A DNA stretch of 64,000 bases from Pseudomonadota bacterium. Lineage in GTDB: Bacteria; Pseudomonadota; Alphaproteobacteria; Rhizobiales; Xanthobacteraceae. The position numbers and the translations under genes are program-made. Below the pieces are notes generated by a model, which ran no database searches, had not been told where the DNA came from, and was given only the letters and a program-made list of their open reading frames with translations. Shown here piece by piece: positions 21,448-31,383 of the stretch (position 1 is the stretch's first letter; each line of letters begins with the position of its first letter). The DNA lies in NCBI GenBank assembly GCA_018242205.1, contig JAFECJ010000004.1, forward strand, positions 1 to 64,000. Reading direction: 5' to 3'.

Positions 21448-21780
21448 ATGAAATCCGCCGACGCACGAGCGATGACGCTCGACCAGATCGATGACGAGGT
21501 CCTCAAGCTCAAGAAGGAGCAGTTCAATCTGCGCTTTCAACGGGCCACCGGGCAGCTCGAGAACACCGCGCGCGTGCGCGTCATCCGCCGCGATATCGCG
21601 CGGCTGAAGACCATCGCCGCGCAGAAGCGGGCAGGCGAAGCTCCGGCCGTCAAGGCCGAGGCGCCGAAGTCCGCCAAGCCCGCCGCGAAATCGCGCCGCC
21701 TGAAGGCGTCGCGTCCGTCGCCGGCGCGTGAACCGGCTCGTGCGATCGCGCACAAGTCGAACAAGACCAAGAAGAAGTAA
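21448..21780 (+). CDS. rpmC: 50S ribosomal protein L29 with long C-terminal extension
   Basis: L29 lies beside L23 at the tunnel exit. The first ~66 residues are canonical ([31 protein letters not shown]). ATG 21448 gives 110 residues, whereas the family is usually 60-70. The additional ~45 residues are Lys/Ala/Pro/Arg-rich, ending KSNKTKKK, and look disordered. An upstream in-frame TTG would overlap rplP and is not favoured. The frame is clean through the extension, so it is not an obvious frameshift artefact. Confidence 0.93.
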   Translation: MKSADARAMTLDQIDDEVLKLKKEQFNLRFQRATGQLENTARVRVIRRDIARLKTIAAQKRAGEAPAVKAEAPKSAKPAAKSRRLKASRPSPAREPARAIAHKSNKTKKK

Positions 21781-21790
21781 GGGGTCAAAG

Positions 21791-22039
21791 ATGCCGAAGC
21801 GTACCCTTCAGGGTGTCGTCGTCAGCGACAAGCAGGCCAAGACCATTGTCGTTCAGGTCGACCGGCGCTTTGCCCATCCCACCATGGGCAAGGTCGTGCG
21901 CCGTTCGAAGAAGTACCACGCCCACGACGAGAAGAACGAGTTCAAGGTCGGCGACAAGGTGTGGATCGAAGAGCGCCGCCCGCTGTCCAAGCTCAAGTGC
22001 TGGGAAGTGATCCGCGGCGAGAAGCGCGCCAAAGTTTGA
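21791..22039 (+). CDS. rpsQ: 30S ribosomal protein S17
   Basis: S17 is a primary 16S rRNA binding protein with an OB fold. The ATG at 21791 ([15 protein letters not shown]) follows GGGGTC and gives 82 residues; an in-frame upstream extension would run back into rpmC and is rejected. It is the last gene of the S10 cluster. The 98-nt gap downstream marks the S10/spc boundary. Confidence 0.97.
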   Translation: MPKRTLQGVVVSDKQAKTIVVQVDRRFAHPTMGKVVRRSKKYHAHDEKNEFKVGDKVWIEERRPLSKLKCWEVIRGEKRAKV

Positions 22040-22041
22040 AG

Positions 22042-22062
22042 CGAAGCGCCGCCGGCGCTTCG
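22042..22062 (+). promoter_or_regulatory. Perfect 9-bp hairpin at the S10/spc junction
   Basis: cgaagcgcc and ggcgcttcg flank a gcc triloop, beginning 2 nt after the rpsQ stop codon. No T tract follows. It sits at the classical boundary between the S10 and spc operons and could stabilise or process the S10 transcript. Confidence 0.5.
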
Positions 22063-22137
22063 TCGATGAGAGACGAACAAGTTTAACGGCGTCCGCGGCA
22101 CGAGAGCCGCCCGCCCGCAAGGAATGAGAGCCGCATC

Positions 22138-22506
22138 ATGATTCAGATGCAAACCAACCTGGACGTTGCCGACAATTCCGGCGCGCGCCGCGTCATGTGC
22201 ATCAAGGTGCTCGGCGGATCGAAGCGTAAGTACGCCACCATCGGCGACGTCATCGTCGTCTCGGTGAAGGAAGCGATCCCGCGCGGGCGCGTGAAGAAGG
22301 GCGAGGTCATGAAGGCCGTCGTCGTGCGCATCCGCAAGGACATCAAGCGCGCCGACGGTTCGGTGATCCGCTTCGACCGCAACGCCGCGGTGCTGATCAA
22401 CGCTCAGTCGGAGCCGGTCGGCACCCGTATCTTCGGGCCGGTGCCGCGCGAGTTGCGCGCCAAGAACCACATGAAGATTCTCTCGCTCGCCCCGGAGGTG
22501 CTGTGA
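22138..22506 (+). CDS. rplN: 50S ribosomal protein L14
   Basis: L14 contacts 16S helix 14 in an inter-subunit bridge and binds the silencing factor RsfS in other bacteria. It has 122 residues, starting [18 protein letters not shown], with [15 protein letters not shown]. It opens the spc cluster. Its stop codon overlaps the rplX ATG by one nucleotide. Confidence 0.99.
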   Translation: MIQMQTNLDVADNSGARRVMCIKVLGGSKRKYATIGDVIVVSVKEAIPRGRVKKGEVMKAVVVRIRKDIKRADGSVIRFDRNAAVLINAQSEPVGTRIFGPVPRELRAKNHMKILSLAPEVL

Positions 22507-22832
22507 TGGCTGCCAAGATCCGTAAAGGCGACAAGGTGATCGTGCTCACCGGCCGCGACAAGGGTCGCACCGGAGAGGTGATCGAGGTTCGTCCCGGCGA
22601 CAACCGCGCTCTGGTGCGCGGCATCGCGATGGTCAAGCGCCACCAGCGCCAGACCGCGCAGAGCCAGGGCGGCATCATCTCCAAGGAAAGCGCGGTCGAC
22701 CTGTCGAACCTGGCGATCGCGGACCCGAAGGACGGCAAGCCGACCCGGGTTGGTTTCAAATTCATCGGCGAGGGTGCTGACCGCAAGAAAGTGCGTGTCG
22801 CCAAGCGCTCGGGAGCGGAAATCGATGGCTGA
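22506..22832 (+). CDS. rplX: 50S ribosomal protein L24
   Basis: L24 initiates 50S assembly. ATG 22506 ([20 protein letters not shown]), overlapping the rplN stop codon, is preferred to a GTG directly upstream. It has 108 residues with a complete KOW motif and the GGIISKE segment. Its last 8 nt overlap the start of rplE. Confidence 0.97.
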   Translation: MAAKIRKGDKVIVLTGRDKGRTGEVIEVRPGDNRALVRGIAMVKRHQRQTAQSQGGIISKESAVDLSNLAIADPKDGKPTRVGFKFIGEGADRKKVRVAKRSGAEIDG

Positions 22833-23463
22833 TACTCAGACTGAACAGAAGAAGCCGAAGGCCGCGAAGCCGGCCGGCGACGAAGCGCCGAAGGCCAAGA
22901 AGGCCAAGGTGGCGTCGGACTATACCGCGCGTCTGCGCACGCACTACGACAAGGTCGTGCGTGAGAAGATGTCGAAGGAGTTCGGCTACGCGAACCCGAT
23001 GCAGATCCCGCAGATCACCAAGGTCGTGCTCAATATGGGCATCGGCGAGGGTGTCGCGGATCGCAAGAAGGTCGAGAACGCGGCCGCCGATCTGGCGCTG
23101 ATCGCCGGTCAGAAGCCGGTCGTCACCCGCTCGCGCAAGTCGATCGCGAACTACAAGCTGCGCGACGGCCAGGCGATCGGCTGTAAGGTCACGCTGCGCA
23201 AGGCCCGCATGTACGATTTCATCGATCGTCTGGTGAACATCGCGCTGCCGCGTATCCGCGACTTCCGCGGCCTCAACCCGAAGAGCTTCGATGGCATGGG
23301 CAACTACAGCCTTGGCATCAAAGAATACACCGTGTTCCCGGAAATCGACTTCGACAAGGTCACCGATACCTGGGGCATGGACATCACCGTGTGCACCACA
23401 GCGCGTAACGACGACGAAGCGCGCGCGTTGCTCGCGGCATTCAACTTCCCGTTCCGGCAGTGA
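22825..23463 (+). CDS. rplE: 50S ribosomal protein L5 with N-terminal extension
   Basis: L5 binds 5S rRNA and contacts the P-site tRNA. The globular part (from about [14 protein letters not shown]) is canonical through [15 protein letters not shown] 22825 gives 212 residues; the family is usually 178-186. The extra ~30 N-terminal residues are Lys/Ala/Pro-rich ([20 protein letters not shown]). No internal ATG or GTG fits the canonical start closely, so the extension looks real. It overlaps rplX by 8 nt. Confidence 0.94.
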   Translation: MADTQTEQKKPKAAKPAGDEAPKAKKAKVASDYTARLRTHYDKVVREKMSKEFGYANPMQIPQITKVVLNMGIGEGVADRKKVENAAADLALIAGQKPVVTRSRKSIANYKLRDGQAIGCKVTLRKARMYDFIDRLVNIALPRIRDFRGLNPKSFDGMGNYSLGIKEYTVFPEIDFDKVTDTWGMDITVCTTARNDDEARALLAAFNFPFRQ

Positions 23464-23512
23464 GGGACGATTAACGTCCTCTCATACGCGGAACCGCAAG
23501 GAGCAGACCTAG

Positions 23513-23818
23513 ATGGCTAAGACGAGTTCGGTCGAGAAGAACAAGCGCCGGCGCAGAATGGCGAAGAAATTCGGGCCGCGTCGCGCGCGCCTGAAGGCGA
23601 TCGTGCAGAACAAGGAGCTGCCGATGGAGGAGCGCTTTGCCGCGACCCTCAAGCTCGCTGAGCTGCCGCGCAATTCGGCGAAGGTGCGTATCCATAACCG
23701 TTGCGAGCTGACGGGTCGTCCGCACGCGTTCTATCGCAAGCACAAACTGAGCCGTATCGCGCTCCGCGACCTCGGCAACAAGGGCCTGATCCCGGGCCTT
23801 GTGAAGTCGAGCTGGTAA
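23513..23818 (+). CDS. rpsN: 30S ribosomal protein S14 (long, zinc-free form)
   Basis: S14 is a 30S head protein. Its 101 residues, single Cys and absence of a CxxC pair show the zinc-independent form. It contains [18 protein letters not shown] and [14 protein letters not shown]. The ATG is preceded by AAGGAGCAG. It lies 10 nt before rpsH. Confidence 0.98.
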   Translation: MAKTSSVEKNKRRRRMAKKFGPRRARLKAIVQNKELPMEERFAATLKLAELPRNSAKVRIHNRCELTGRPHAFYRKHKLSRIALRDLGNKGLIPGLVKSSW

Positions 23819-23828
23819 GGGGGCCGAG

Positions 23829-24224
23829 ATGGTGAACGATCCGATCGGCGATATGATCACGCGCATCCGCAATGCGCAGATGCGCGCCAAGTCCAAGGTT
23901 TCGATGCCGGGCTCCAAGCAGCGCGAGCGCGTTGCCGAAGTGCTCAAGGCGGAAGGCTATGTCCGCGGCTATGCCGTGGTCGCCCACGCTAACGGCCGCA
24001 GCGAGCTCGAAATCGAACTCAAGTATTTCGACGGCGCCCCGGTGATCCGCGAAATCGAACGCGTCTCGAAGCCTGGCCGCCGCGTCTATGCGTCGGTCAA
24101 GAATCTGCCGCGCATCAACAACGGTCTCGGCGTGGCCATCGTCTCGACGCCGAAGGGCGTCATGGCCGACCACGCCGCTCGCGATGCCAATGTCGGCGGC
24201 GAAATTCTCTGCACGGTGTTCTGA
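23829..24224 (+). CDS. rpsH: 30S ribosomal protein S8
   Basis: S8 is a primary 16S rRNA binder and the spc-operon translational repressor in E. coli. It has 131 residues, beginning [17 protein letters not shown], with the C-terminal [20 protein letters not shown]. Its stop codon overlaps the rplF ATG by 1 nt. Confidence 0.99.
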   Translation: MVNDPIGDMITRIRNAQMRAKSKVSMPGSKQRERVAEVLKAEGYVRGYAVVAHANGRSELEIELKYFDGAPVIREIERVSKPGRRVYASVKNLPRINNGLGVAIVSTPKGVMADHAARDANVGGEILCTVF

Positions 24225-24757
24225 TGTCTCGTATTGGCAAAAAACCGGTCGCTGTTCCGTCTGGCGTCACCGCCAGCGTCGAAGGTCAGACCGTCAAGGT
24301 GAAGGGCGCCAAGGGCGCGCTCCAGGTCGCCTTGCCGGACGATATCGTCGTCACGATGGACAAGGGCGCCATCAAGGTGGCGCCGCGTTCCGAGACCAAG
24401 CGGGCGCGGTCGATGTACGGCACGGCGCGCACGCTGGTGTCGAACCTGATGACGGGCGTTTCGAAGGGCTTCGAAGAGAAGCTCGAGATCAACGGCGTCG
24501 GTTACCGCGCCGCGGTGCAGGGCAAGAACCTGCAGCTGCAGCTCGGCTACTCGCATGACGTCGTATTCCCGATCCCGGCCGGCATCGCCATCGCGACGCC
24601 GAAGCCGACGGAAATCGTGATCACCGGCATCGACAAGCAGGCCGTCGGCCAGGTCGCCGCCGAGATCCGCGGCTTCCGCGGTCCGGAACCGTACAAGGGC
24701 AAGGGCGTCAAGTACGCCGATGAATTCATCTTCCGCAAGGAAGGCAAGAAGAAGTAA
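24224..24757 (+). CDS. rplF: 50S ribosomal protein L6
   Basis: L6 lies near the sarcin-ricin loop and the factor-binding site. It has 177 residues, [15 protein letters not shown] at the N terminus and the C-terminal [19 protein letters not shown] signature. It is coupled to rpsH by a 1-nt overlap. Confidence 0.99.
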   Translation: MSRIGKKPVAVPSGVTASVEGQTVKVKGAKGALQVALPDDIVVTMDKGAIKVAPRSETKRARSMYGTARTLVSNLMTGVSKGFEEKLEINGVGYRAAVQGKNLQLQLGYSHDVVFPIPAGIAIATPKPTEIVITGIDKQAVGQVAAEIRGFRGPEPYKGKGVKYADEFIFRKEGKKK

Positions 24758-24769
24758 AGGGCTCGAGCC

Positions 24770-25132
24770 ATGTCGAAAGCTAATGTCCGGACCGCGCGGC
24801 GGACGGCGTCGGTTCGGCGCAAGATCAAGCAGGTCGCCAGCGGGCGCGCGCGCCTCTCAGTGTTCCGCTCGTCGAAGCACATGCACGTGCAGCTCATCGA
24901 TGACGAGAAGGGCGTGACCGTCGCGTCCGCCTCGACGCTCGAGAAGGATGTGCGCGGCAACCTGAAGACCGGTGCCAATATCGAGGCCGCCAAGACGATC
25001 GGCAAGCTGATCGCCGAGCGCGCCAAGAAGCAGGGCATCAAGGACGTCGTGTTCGATCGCGGCGGCTACATCTATCACGGCCGTATCAAGGCCCTGGCTG
25101 AGGCTGCCCGCGAGGGCGGGCTCAACTTCTAA
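24770..25132 (+). CDS. rplR: 50S ribosomal protein L18
   Basis: L18 binds 5S rRNA together with L5. It has 120 residues, with [21 protein letters not shown] and C-terminal [21 protein letters not shown]. It is followed by a 31-nt gap carrying a small hairpin (cattcgt / acgaacg, about 25136-25154) before rpsE. Confidence 0.99.
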   Translation: MSKANVRTARRTASVRRKIKQVASGRARLSVFRSSKHMHVQLIDDEKGVTVASASTLEKDVRGNLKTGANIEAAKTIGKLIAERAKKQGIKDVVFDRGGYIYHGRIKALAEAAREGGLNF

Positions 25133-25163
25133 ACGCATTCGTACAGACGAACGGATTTATTAG

Positions 25164-25736
25164 ATGGCACAAGAACCCCGCAGAGACCGCGAGCGTGGCC
25201 ACGGTCGTGAAGAGCGCGATAGCGAGTTCACCGACAAGCTGGTGCACATCAATCGCGTCGCCAAGGTCGTCAAGGGCGGCAAGCGCTTCGGGTTCGCGGC
25301 GCTGGTCGTCGTCGGCGACCAGAAGGGCCGCGTCGGTTTCGGGCACGGCAAGGCGCGCGAAGTGCCGGAAGCGATCCGCAAGGCGACCGATGCCGCCAAG
25401 CGCGGTCTGACCCGCGTCGCGCTGCGCGAAGGCCGCACGCTGCATCATGACGTGTTCGGCCGCCACGGCGCCGGCAAGGTCTACCTGCGCGCGGCGCCTC
25501 CCGGCACCGGCATCATCGCCGGCGGCCCGATGCGCGCCGTGTTCGAAACGCTCGGCATGCAGGATATCGTAGCGAAGTCGATCGGTTCGTCGAACCCGTA
25601 CAACGTCGTGCGCGCGACCTTCGATGCACTCAAGCATCAGGACTCGCCGCGTTCCGTCGCCGGGCGCCGCAACCTCAAGGTCTCGACCTTGCAGGCCCGC
25701 CGCCGCGAAGGCGCCGACGAAGCTGTCGCCGATTAA
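25164..25736 (+). CDS. rpsE: 30S ribosomal protein S5
   Basis: S5 contributes to decoding fidelity and mRNA unwinding. It has 190 residues. The N-terminal ~20 residues are charged ([16 protein letters not shown]); then come [19 protein letters not shown], the GVGFGHGKA-like loop and [15 protein letters not shown]. The normal alphaproteobacterial layout. Confidence 0.98.
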   Translation: MAQEPRRDRERGHGREERDSEFTDKLVHINRVAKVVKGGKRFGFAALVVVGDQKGRVGFGHGKAREVPEAIRKATDAAKRGLTRVALREGRTLHHDVFGRHGAGKVYLRAAPPGTGIIAGGPMRAVFETLGMQDIVAKSIGSSNPYNVVRATFDALKHQDSPRSVAGRRNLKVSTLQARRREGADEAVAD

Positions 25737-25768
25737 TTTGGCCGACTGATCAGGTAAGGAATTAGGCC

Positions 25769-25966
25769 ATGGCCACCGCGAAGAAGACCATCAAGGTGCA
25801 GCAGATCGCCAGCCCGCTGCGCTGCCATTTCGACCAGCGCCAGACCCTGATCGGTCTCGGCCTCAACAAGGTCGGCCGCGTCAAGGAGCTTCCGGATACG
25901 CCGCAAACGCACGGCATGATCCGCAAGCTGCCGCACCTGGTGCGGATCGTCGAAGAGGCGAAGTAA
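25769..25966 (+). CDS. rpmD: 50S ribosomal protein L30
   Basis: L30 is a small 50S protein on the 5S side. It has 65 residues, with [28 protein letters not shown]. The ATG follows TAAGGAATT. It is flanked by rpsE and rplO, the canonical spc order. Confidence 0.97.
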   Translation: MATAKKTIKVQQIASPLRCHFDQRQTLIGLGLNKVGRVKELPDTPQTHGMIRKLPHLVRIVEEAK

Positions 25967-26017
25967 TTTCATTCGTCGTCGCGACAGGCGGCGAGGGACG
26001 ATCGAAGGACTAGAACG

Positions 26018-26548
26018 ATGAAACTCAACCAGATCGCCGACAATCCCGGCGCCCGCAAGAAGCGCATGCGCATCGGCCGCGGTATCGGCTCGGGCATGGG
26101 CAAGACCGGCGGCCGCGGCGGCAAGGGCCAGACCGCGCGTTCAGGCGTGCGCATCAAGGGCTTCGAAGGCGGCCAGATGCCGCTGCATCGCCGCCTGCCG
26201 AAGCGCGGCTTCCGCAACACCGCCTTCCAGGCCAAGCTGAACGAGATCAGCATCGGCAAGCTGCAGGCCGCGATCGACGCCGGCAAGCTCGACGCCAAGT
26301 CGGCGATCGACGTCGACGCGATGGTCAAGGCCGGCCTGATGCGCCGCGCCAAGGCCGGCGTGAAGGTGCTCGGTAACGGCGAACTGAAGGCCAAGATCGA
26401 ACTCGCCGTCTACGGCGCCACCAAGTCGGCGGTCGAGGCGATCGAGAAGGCCGGTGGTTCGGTGAAGATCCTGAAGCCGGCCGTCACCGAAGACGCCGAG
26501 CCGCGCGGCAAGAACAAGCGCAAGGCCGCCAAGGAAGCGCAGAAATAA
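26018..26548 (+). CDS. rplO: 50S ribosomal protein L15
   Basis: L15 is a late-assembly 50S protein. It has 176 residues, with the basic N-terminal [19 protein letters not shown] region and [19 protein letters not shown]. The last ~25 residues are a Lys/Ala/Glu-rich tail ([15 protein letters not shown]), making it longer than the usual 145-160. It precedes secY with a 165-nt gap. Confidence 0.97.
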   Translation: MKLNQIADNPGARKKRMRIGRGIGSGMGKTGGRGGKGQTARSGVRIKGFEGGQMPLHRRLPKRGFRNTAFQAKLNEISIGKLQAAIDAGKLDAKSAIDVDAMVKAGLMRRAKAGVKVLGNGELKAKIELAVYGATKSAVEAIEKAGGSVKILKPAVTEDAEPRGKNKRKAAKEAQK

Positions 26549-26561
26549 GAGGCTCTGGCCT

Positions 26562-26580
26562 CGTCCGCCACCGGCGGACG
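26562..26580 (+). promoter_or_regulatory. Hairpin in the rplO-secY gap
   Basis: cgtccgcc and ggcggacg pair perfectly around an acc triloop, with an outer ggcc / ggcc extension. It lies 14 nt after the rplO stop codon and lacks a T tract; it may be an mRNA 3' stabiliser or processing site. Confidence 0.45.
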
Positions 26581-26713
26581 GGGCCGTCGCCTGACTACCG
26601 GTTTCGCCGTCAGCGCCTATCTAAAGGCTCAGGGGCGGGACCTACGTAAAAAACGCCGCGCCGCTCCTCTTGCGACCCGGGGAGTGGATCGCAGCGGCGG
26701 CAGGAGCGAGCGA

Positions 26714-28045
26714 ATGGTTTCGGCAGCGGAACAACTGGCAGCCAATCTCAATTTCGGCGCGCTCGCCAAAGCCGACGAGCTGAAAAAGCGTATCTGGTTC
26801 ACCGTCGGTGCGCTGCTCGTCTACCGTCTGGGCACCTACATCCCGCTGCCCGGCATCGATCCCAATGCCTGGGCGCAGCTCTTCAACACCCAGTCGGGTG
26901 GCATTCTCGGCATGTTCAACATGTTCTCCGGTGGCGGTATCCACCGGATGGCAATCTTCGCCCTGAACATCATGCCGTACATCTCGGCTTCGATCATCAT
27001 TCAGCTGATGACGACGGTGTCGCCGCAGCTCGAAGCGCTGAAGAAGGAAGGCGAGGCCGGCCGCAAGATCATGAACCAGTACACGCGGTATCTCACCGTG
27101 GTGCTGGCGGCGTTCCAGTCCTACGGCATCGCCGTGGGTCTGCAGGGCACCGGCAATGTCGTCAGCCAACCCGGCTTCTTCTTCCTGATCTCGACCACGA
27201 TCACGCTGACCGGCGGCACCATGTTCCTGATGTGGCTCGGCGAGCAGATCACCGCGCGCGGCATCGGTAACGGCATTTCGCTGATCATCCTGTCGGGCAT
27301 CGTTGCGGAGTTGCCGGCGGCGATCGCCAACACCCTCGAGCTCGGCCGTCAGGGCGCGATCTCGACCGGTCTCATCCTGGTGGTGCTCGTGATGGCGGTC
27401 GCTGTGATCGCCTTCATCGTGTTTATGGAGCGTGCGCAGCGCCGTCTGCTGATCCAGTATCCCAAGCGCCAGGTCGGCAACCGCATGTTCGAGGGCCAAT
27501 CCTCGCATCTGCCGCTCAAGCTCAACACCTCGGGCGTCATCCCGCCGATCTTCGCGTCGTCGCTGCTGCTGCTGCCGACGACGGTCGCCAATTTCAACGC
27601 CGGCTCCGGCCCCGGATGGCTGACCACGGTGACGACGCTGCTCGGCCACGGCCGGCCGCTGTTCCTGGTGCTGTATCTGGCGCTGATCCTGTTCTTCTCG
27701 TTCTTCTATACGGCGGTGGTGTTCAACCCGACCGAAACCGCCGACAATCTGAAGAAGCACGGCGGCTTCATTCCCGGCATCCGTCCGGGCGAGCGCACGG
27801 CCGAGTACATCGACTATGTGCTGTCTCGCATCACGGTGGTCGGCGCCATCTATCTCGCCATCGTCTGTCTGATTCCGGAAATCCTGATCTCCTACGCCGC
27901 GGTGCCGTTCTATTTCGGCGGCACCTCGCTGCTGATCGTCGTCTCCGTGACCATGGACACGGTGGCGCAGATCCAGGGCTACCTGCTGGCGCATCAATAC
28001 GAAGGCCTGATCAAGAAATCGAAATTGCGGGGGCGCAATAGATGA
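26714..28045 (+). CDS. secY: Preprotein translocase subunit SecY
   Basis: SecY is the central channel of the Sec translocon in the inner membrane. ATG 26714 ([15 protein letters not shown]) was chosen because CAGGAG lies 7 nt upstream; an in-frame GTG further upstream adds an unconserved peptide. It has 443 residues and about ten membrane helices; the plug-region motif [18 protein letters not shown] and the cytosolic loop [16 protein letters not shown]-like (here [19 protein letters not shown]) are intact. Its stop codon overlaps the adk start (ATGA). Confidence 0.98.
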   Translation: MVSAAEQLAANLNFGALAKADELKKRIWFTVGALLVYRLGTYIPLPGIDPNAWAQLFNTQSGGILGMFNMFSGGGIHRMAIFALNIMPYISASIIIQLMTTVSPQLEALKKEGEAGRKIMNQYTRYLTVVLAAFQSYGIAVGLQGTGNVVSQPGFFFLISTTITLTGGTMFLMWLGEQITARGIGNGISLIILSGIVAELPAAIANTLELGRQGAISTGLILVVLVMAVAVIAFIVFMERAQRRLLIQYPKRQVGNRMFEGQSSHLPLKLNTSGVIPPIFASSLLLLPTTVANFNAGSGPGWLTTVTTLLGHGRPLFLVLYLALILFFSFFYTAVVFNPTETADNLKKHGGFIPGIRPGERTAEYIDYVLSRITVVGAIYLAIVCLIPEILISYAAVPFYFGGTSLLIVVSVTMDTVAQIQGYLLAHQYEGLIKKSKLRGRNR

Positions 28046-28659
28046 GACTGATCCTGCTCGGCCCGCCGGGGGCGGGGAAGGGCACGCAGGCGCAGCGGCT
28101 GGTCGACAAGCACGGCATCGTGCAGCTCTCGACCGGCGACATGCTGCGCGCCGCTGTCGCGGCCGGCACGCCGGTCGGTTTGAAGGCAAAGAGCATCATG
28201 GAGGCCGGGCAGCTGGTGCCGGATGAGGTGGTGGTGGCGATCATCGCCGACCGCATCGACCAGCCCGACGCGCGGAAGGGCTTCGTGCTTGACGGCTTCC
28301 CGCGGACGGTTCCGCAGGCCGAGGCGCTGGACAAGCTGCTGGCCGAGCGGGGCCTCAAGCTCGACGCCGTGATCGAGTTGAAGGTCGACGAGGGAATCCT
28401 GATCAAGCGGATCGAGACCCGCGTCGCCGAGATGACCGCCCGTGGCGAGAAGGTGCGGTCGGACGACAACCCGGAGGTCCTGAAGGGCCGCCTGGCCGCC
28501 TACCGCGCCCAAACGGCGCCGCTGGCGGGGTATTACGATGCCAGGGGCGCCCTGAGGGGCGTTGACGGCATGGCCCCGGTGGACGCGGTGACCGCGGCCA
28601 TCGACGGTATCCTAAAACCATCCGGTTCGACCGCTGCGGCGGCCGGGCGGGGCGTCTAG
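28042..28659 (+). CDS. adk: Adenylate kinase (short LID type)
   Basis: It catalyses ATP + AMP = 2 ADP in the cytoplasm. It has 205 residues; the P-loop [12 protein letters not shown] is at the N terminus, followed by [10 protein letters not shown] and [13 protein letters not shown]. The LID is the short form without the zinc-binding insertion ([13 protein letters not shown]). secY-adk coupling by a 4-nt overlap is standard. rpmJ and infA do not follow, as is usual in this class. Confidence 0.98.
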   Translation: MRLILLGPPGAGKGTQAQRLVDKHGIVQLSTGDMLRAAVAAGTPVGLKAKSIMEAGQLVPDEVVVAIIADRIDQPDARKGFVLDGFPRTVPQAEALDKLLAERGLKLDAVIELKVDEGILIKRIETRVAEMTARGEKVRSDDNPEVLKGRLAAYRAQTAPLAGYYDARGALRGVDGMAPVDAVTAAIDGILKPSGSTAAAAGRGV

Positions 28660-28665
28660 CAGAGG

Positions 28666-28694
28666 TTGACGAAGCCCTCATGAATCCCTTAATA
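28666..28694 (+). promoter_or_regulatory. Candidate promoter for the rpsM-rpsK-rpoA unit
   Basis: TTGACG (28666-28671), 17 nt, TTAATA (28689-28694), in the 178-nt gap between adk and rpsM, where the alpha operon promoter is expected. The -35 matches the alphaproteobacterial TTGAC core and the spacing is ideal. Confidence 0.55.
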
Positions 28695-28837
28695 GAATGC
28701 GTATCCAAGAGTTTGGCGCGATGCCGGTTCCCCGGAGGGCGGGGGACGGGTGTCGTCTTACGCTTTGCCTAACCCTTTCTATGGAAACAAGAATTCGCTG
28801 CCGTGAGGCGGCTGGCCGGTAACAGGAGAGAGCATCC

Positions 28838-29212
28838 GTGGCTCGTATCGCGGGCGTCAATTTGCCCACCAATAAGCGCGTCGTCATCGCGCTCCAGTAC
28901 ATTCATGGCATCGGTCAGAAGATCGCCAAGGATATCGTCACCAAGCTGAACCTGCCGGCCGAGCGCCGCGTGTCGCAGCTGACCGACGCCGAGGTGCTTC
29001 AGATCCGCGAACTCATCGACCAGGAATATCTGGTCGAGGGCGATCTGCGTCGCGAGACGGCGATGAACATCAAGCGTTTGATGGATCTCGGCTGCTACCG
29101 CGGCCTGCGTCACCGCAAGGGCCTGCCGGTCCGCGGTCAGCGCACGCACACCAATGCGCGCACGCGCAAAGGCCCGGCGAAGACCATCGCCGGCAAGAAG
29201 AAGACCGCCTAA
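28838..29212 (+). CDS. rpsM: 30S ribosomal protein S13
   Basis: S13 is a 30S head protein forming bridges to the 50S subunit and contacting the P-site tRNA. It has 124 residues. The start is GTG ([14 protein letters not shown]), positioned by the upstream AGGAGAG. Contains YIHGIG and [15 protein letters not shown]. First gene of the alpha-operon-like unit. Confidence 0.98.
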   Translation: MARIAGVNLPTNKRVVIALQYIHGIGQKIAKDIVTKLNLPAERRVSQLTDAEVLQIRELIDQEYLVEGDLRRETAMNIKRLMDLGCYRGLRHRKGLPVRGQRTHTNARTRKGPAKTIAGKKKTA

Positions 29213-29290
29213 CCGAGCTGAACGCGCCCGCGCCGCGTAACGGCTGGCGGGCTTCAACGGGCCAACAGGCCACAAAAGGACTGACTGACT

Positions 29291-29683
29291 ATGGCGAAAG
29301 AAGCCACCGCCCGCGTCCGCCGACGCGAACGCAAGAACATCGCGTCGGGCGTCGCGCACGTCAACGCGTCGTTCAACAACACCATGATCACCATCACCGA
29401 CGCGCAGGGCAACGCGATTGCCTGGTCGTCGGCCGGCACCATGGGTTTCAAGGGTTCGCGCAAGTCGACGCCCTACGCCGCGCAGATGGCGGCGGAAGAT
29501 GCCTCGAAGAAAGCGCAGGAACATGGCATGCGCACTCTCGAGGTCGAAGTGTCCGGTCCGGGTTCGGGCCGTGAGTCGGCGTTGCGTGCGTTGCAGGCTT
29601 CGGGCTTCACCATCACCTCGATCCGCGATGTGACGTCGATCCCGCACAATGGTTGCCGGCCGCGCAAGCGCCGCCGGGTGTAA
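29291..29683 (+). CDS. rpsK: 30S ribosomal protein S11
   Basis: S11 lies on the 30S platform and contacts mRNA near the E site. It has 130 residues, with [36 protein letters not shown] and C-terminal [13 protein letters not shown]. It is followed by a 119-nt gap with a GC hairpin before rpoA. Confidence 0.98.
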   Translation: MAKEATARVRRRERKNIASGVAHVNASFNNTMITITDAQGNAIAWSSAGTMGFKGSRKSTPYAAQMAAEDASKKAQEHGMRTLEVEVSGPGSGRESALRALQASGFTITSIRDVTSIPHNGCRPRKRRRV

Positions 29684-29802
29684 TTGATTTTGTCAGGCGG
29701 ACGCGCGCGAGGCGTGCGCGTTCGTTGCCGCCGGTAATTTCCCCCACGCGGCGGGTGGGGTTGCGCTGGGCAGGCTCAGCGACGCTCTCAACGGGTGAAC
29801 AC

Positions 29803-30819
29803 GTGATCCAGAAAAATTGGCAGGAATTGATCAGGCCGAACAAGCTCCAGGTGACCGCAGGGTCCGACCCGGCGCGGTTCGCCACCGTGGTGGCCGAACC
29901 GCTCGAGCGCGGCTTCGGCGTGACTTTGGGCAACGCCCTGCGCCGCATCTTGCTGTCGTCGCTGCAAGGCGCGGCGGTGCAGTCGGTGCACATCGACGGC
30001 GTGCTGCATGAATTCTCCTCGATCGCCGGCGTGCGCGAGGACGTCACCGACATGGTCCTCAATATCAAGGACATCGCCATCAAGATGCAGGGCGAAGGCC
30101 CCAAGCGCATGGTGGTGAAGAAACAGGGTCCTGGCACCGTCACCGCCGGCGACATCCAGACCGTCGGCGACATCACCGTGCTCAATCCCGAGCTGATCCT
30201 GTGCACCCTCGACGAGGGCGCCGAGATCCGCATGGAGTTCACGGTCAACACCGGCAAGGGTTATGTCGCCGCCGAGCGTAACCGCCCGGAAGATGCGCCG
30301 ATCGGCCTGATCCCGGTCGACTCGCTGTACTCGCCGGTGCGCAAGGTCTCGTACAAGGTCGAGAACACCCGCGAGGGCCAGATTCTCGATTACGACAAGC
30401 TGACCATGACCATCGAGACCAACGGCGCGGTGACGCCCGAGGATTCGCTCGCTTACGCCGCGCGCATCCTGCAGGACCAGCTCAACGTGTTCGTGAACTT
30501 CGAAGAACCCCGCAAGGAGCAGGCTGCGGAGACGATCCCGGACCTCGCCTTCAACCCGGCGTTCCTCAAGAAGGTCGACGAGCTCGAACTTTCGGTGCGT
30601 TCGGCCAACTGTCTCAAGAACGACAACATCGTCTATATCGGCGATCTCGTTCAGAAGACCGAAGCCGAGATGCTGCGTACGCCGAACTTCGGCCGCAAGT
30701 CGCTCAACGAGATCAAGGAAGTGTTGGCGCAGATGGGCCTCCACCTCGGCATGGAAGTGCCGGGCTGGCCGCCGGAAAACATCGAAGAGCTCGCCAAGCG
30801 CTTCGAAGATCACTACTAG
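29803..30819 (+). CDS. rpoA: DNA-directed RNA polymerase subunit alpha
   Basis: The alpha subunit nucleates core assembly and contacts activators and UP elements. GTG 29803 ([15 protein letters not shown]) is the start that matches the family; further upstream codons in frame read over rpsK. It has 338 residues, the alphaproteobacterial norm. The N-terminal dimerisation domain has [17 protein letters not shown]; the C-terminal DNA-binding domain has [14 protein letters not shown] and [12 protein letters not shown]. It is followed by a T-tailed terminator. Confidence 0.97.
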   Translation: MIQKNWQELIRPNKLQVTAGSDPARFATVVAEPLERGFGVTLGNALRRILLSSLQGAAVQSVHIDGVLHEFSSIAGVREDVTDMVLNIKDIAIKMQGEGPKRMVVKKQGPGTVTAGDIQTVGDITVLNPELILCTLDEGAEIRMEFTVNTGKGYVAAERNRPEDAPIGLIPVDSLYSPVRKVSYKVENTREGQILDYDKLTMTIETNGAVTPEDSLAYAARILQDQLNVFVNFEEPRKEQAAETIPDLAFNPAFLKKVDELELSVRSANCLKNDNIVYIGDLVQKTEAEMLRTPNFGRKSLNEIKEVLAQMGLHLGMEVPGWPPENIEELAKRFEDHY

Positions 30820-30832
30820 GTTCAACGGTTAG

Positions 30833-30866
30833 CCGGAGCGGGCCATCGAGCTCGCTCCGGTTTTTT
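30833..30866 (+). terminator. Rho-independent terminator after rpoA
   Basis: CCGGAGCG (30833-30840) pairs with CGCTCCGG (30853-30860), followed by six T. It begins 14 nt after the rpoA stop codon and separates rplQ from the alpha operon. Confidence 0.9.
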
Positions 30867-30931
30867 ATGCCGCCTTCCGCGGCGTGCCGGAATGGTCCGG
30901 TGCAAACAGGATAGAGGCAGGGAGTTACGCG

Positions 30932-31360
30932 ATGCGTCACGGTAAAGTTTATCGCAAGTTGGGAAGGCACTCTTCGCATCGCATGGCGATGCTGGCGAAC
31001 ATGGCCGCCTCCCTGATCAAGCACGAGCAGATCGTCACGACTCTGCCGAAGGCCAAGGAACTGCGCCCGATCGTCGAGAAGCTGATCACGCTCGGCAAGA
31101 AGGGCGATCTCGCCGCCCGCCGCCAGGCCATCTCCGAGCTGCGCGACGTCGACATGGTCAAGAAGCTCTTCGACACGCTGGCGCCGCGCTACAAGGATCG
31201 CCAGGGCGGCTATTGCCGTATCATGAAGGCCGGCTTCCGCTACGGCGACAACGCCGCGCAGGCGGTGATCGAATTCGTCGATCGCGACGTCGATGCCAAG
31301 GGCCTCGATTCGGGTCCCGTGCAGGCGACCGCGAACGAAGAAGCCAACGCCTCGGCGTAA
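30932..31360 (+). CDS. rplQ: 50S ribosomal protein L17
   Basis: L17 is a 50S protein at the tunnel exit. ATG 30932 ([17 protein letters not shown]) follows GGCAGGGAG and is the family start; an in-frame extension upstream overlaps the rpoA terminator. It has 142 residues, with the core to about 120 and a short Ala/Glu/Asn-rich tail. Its stop codon overlaps a possible ATG of the ankyrin gene, and its own terminator lies inside that gene. Confidence 0.97.
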   Translation: MRHGKVYRKLGRHSSHRMAMLANMAASLIKHEQIVTTLPKAKELRPIVEKLITLGKKGDLAARRQAISELRDVDMVKKLFDTLAPRYKDRQGGYCRIMKAGFRYGDNAAQAVIEFVDRDVDAKGLDSGPVQATANEEANASA

Positions 31361-31383
31361 TGGCGGCCGCGCTGACGACGGTT

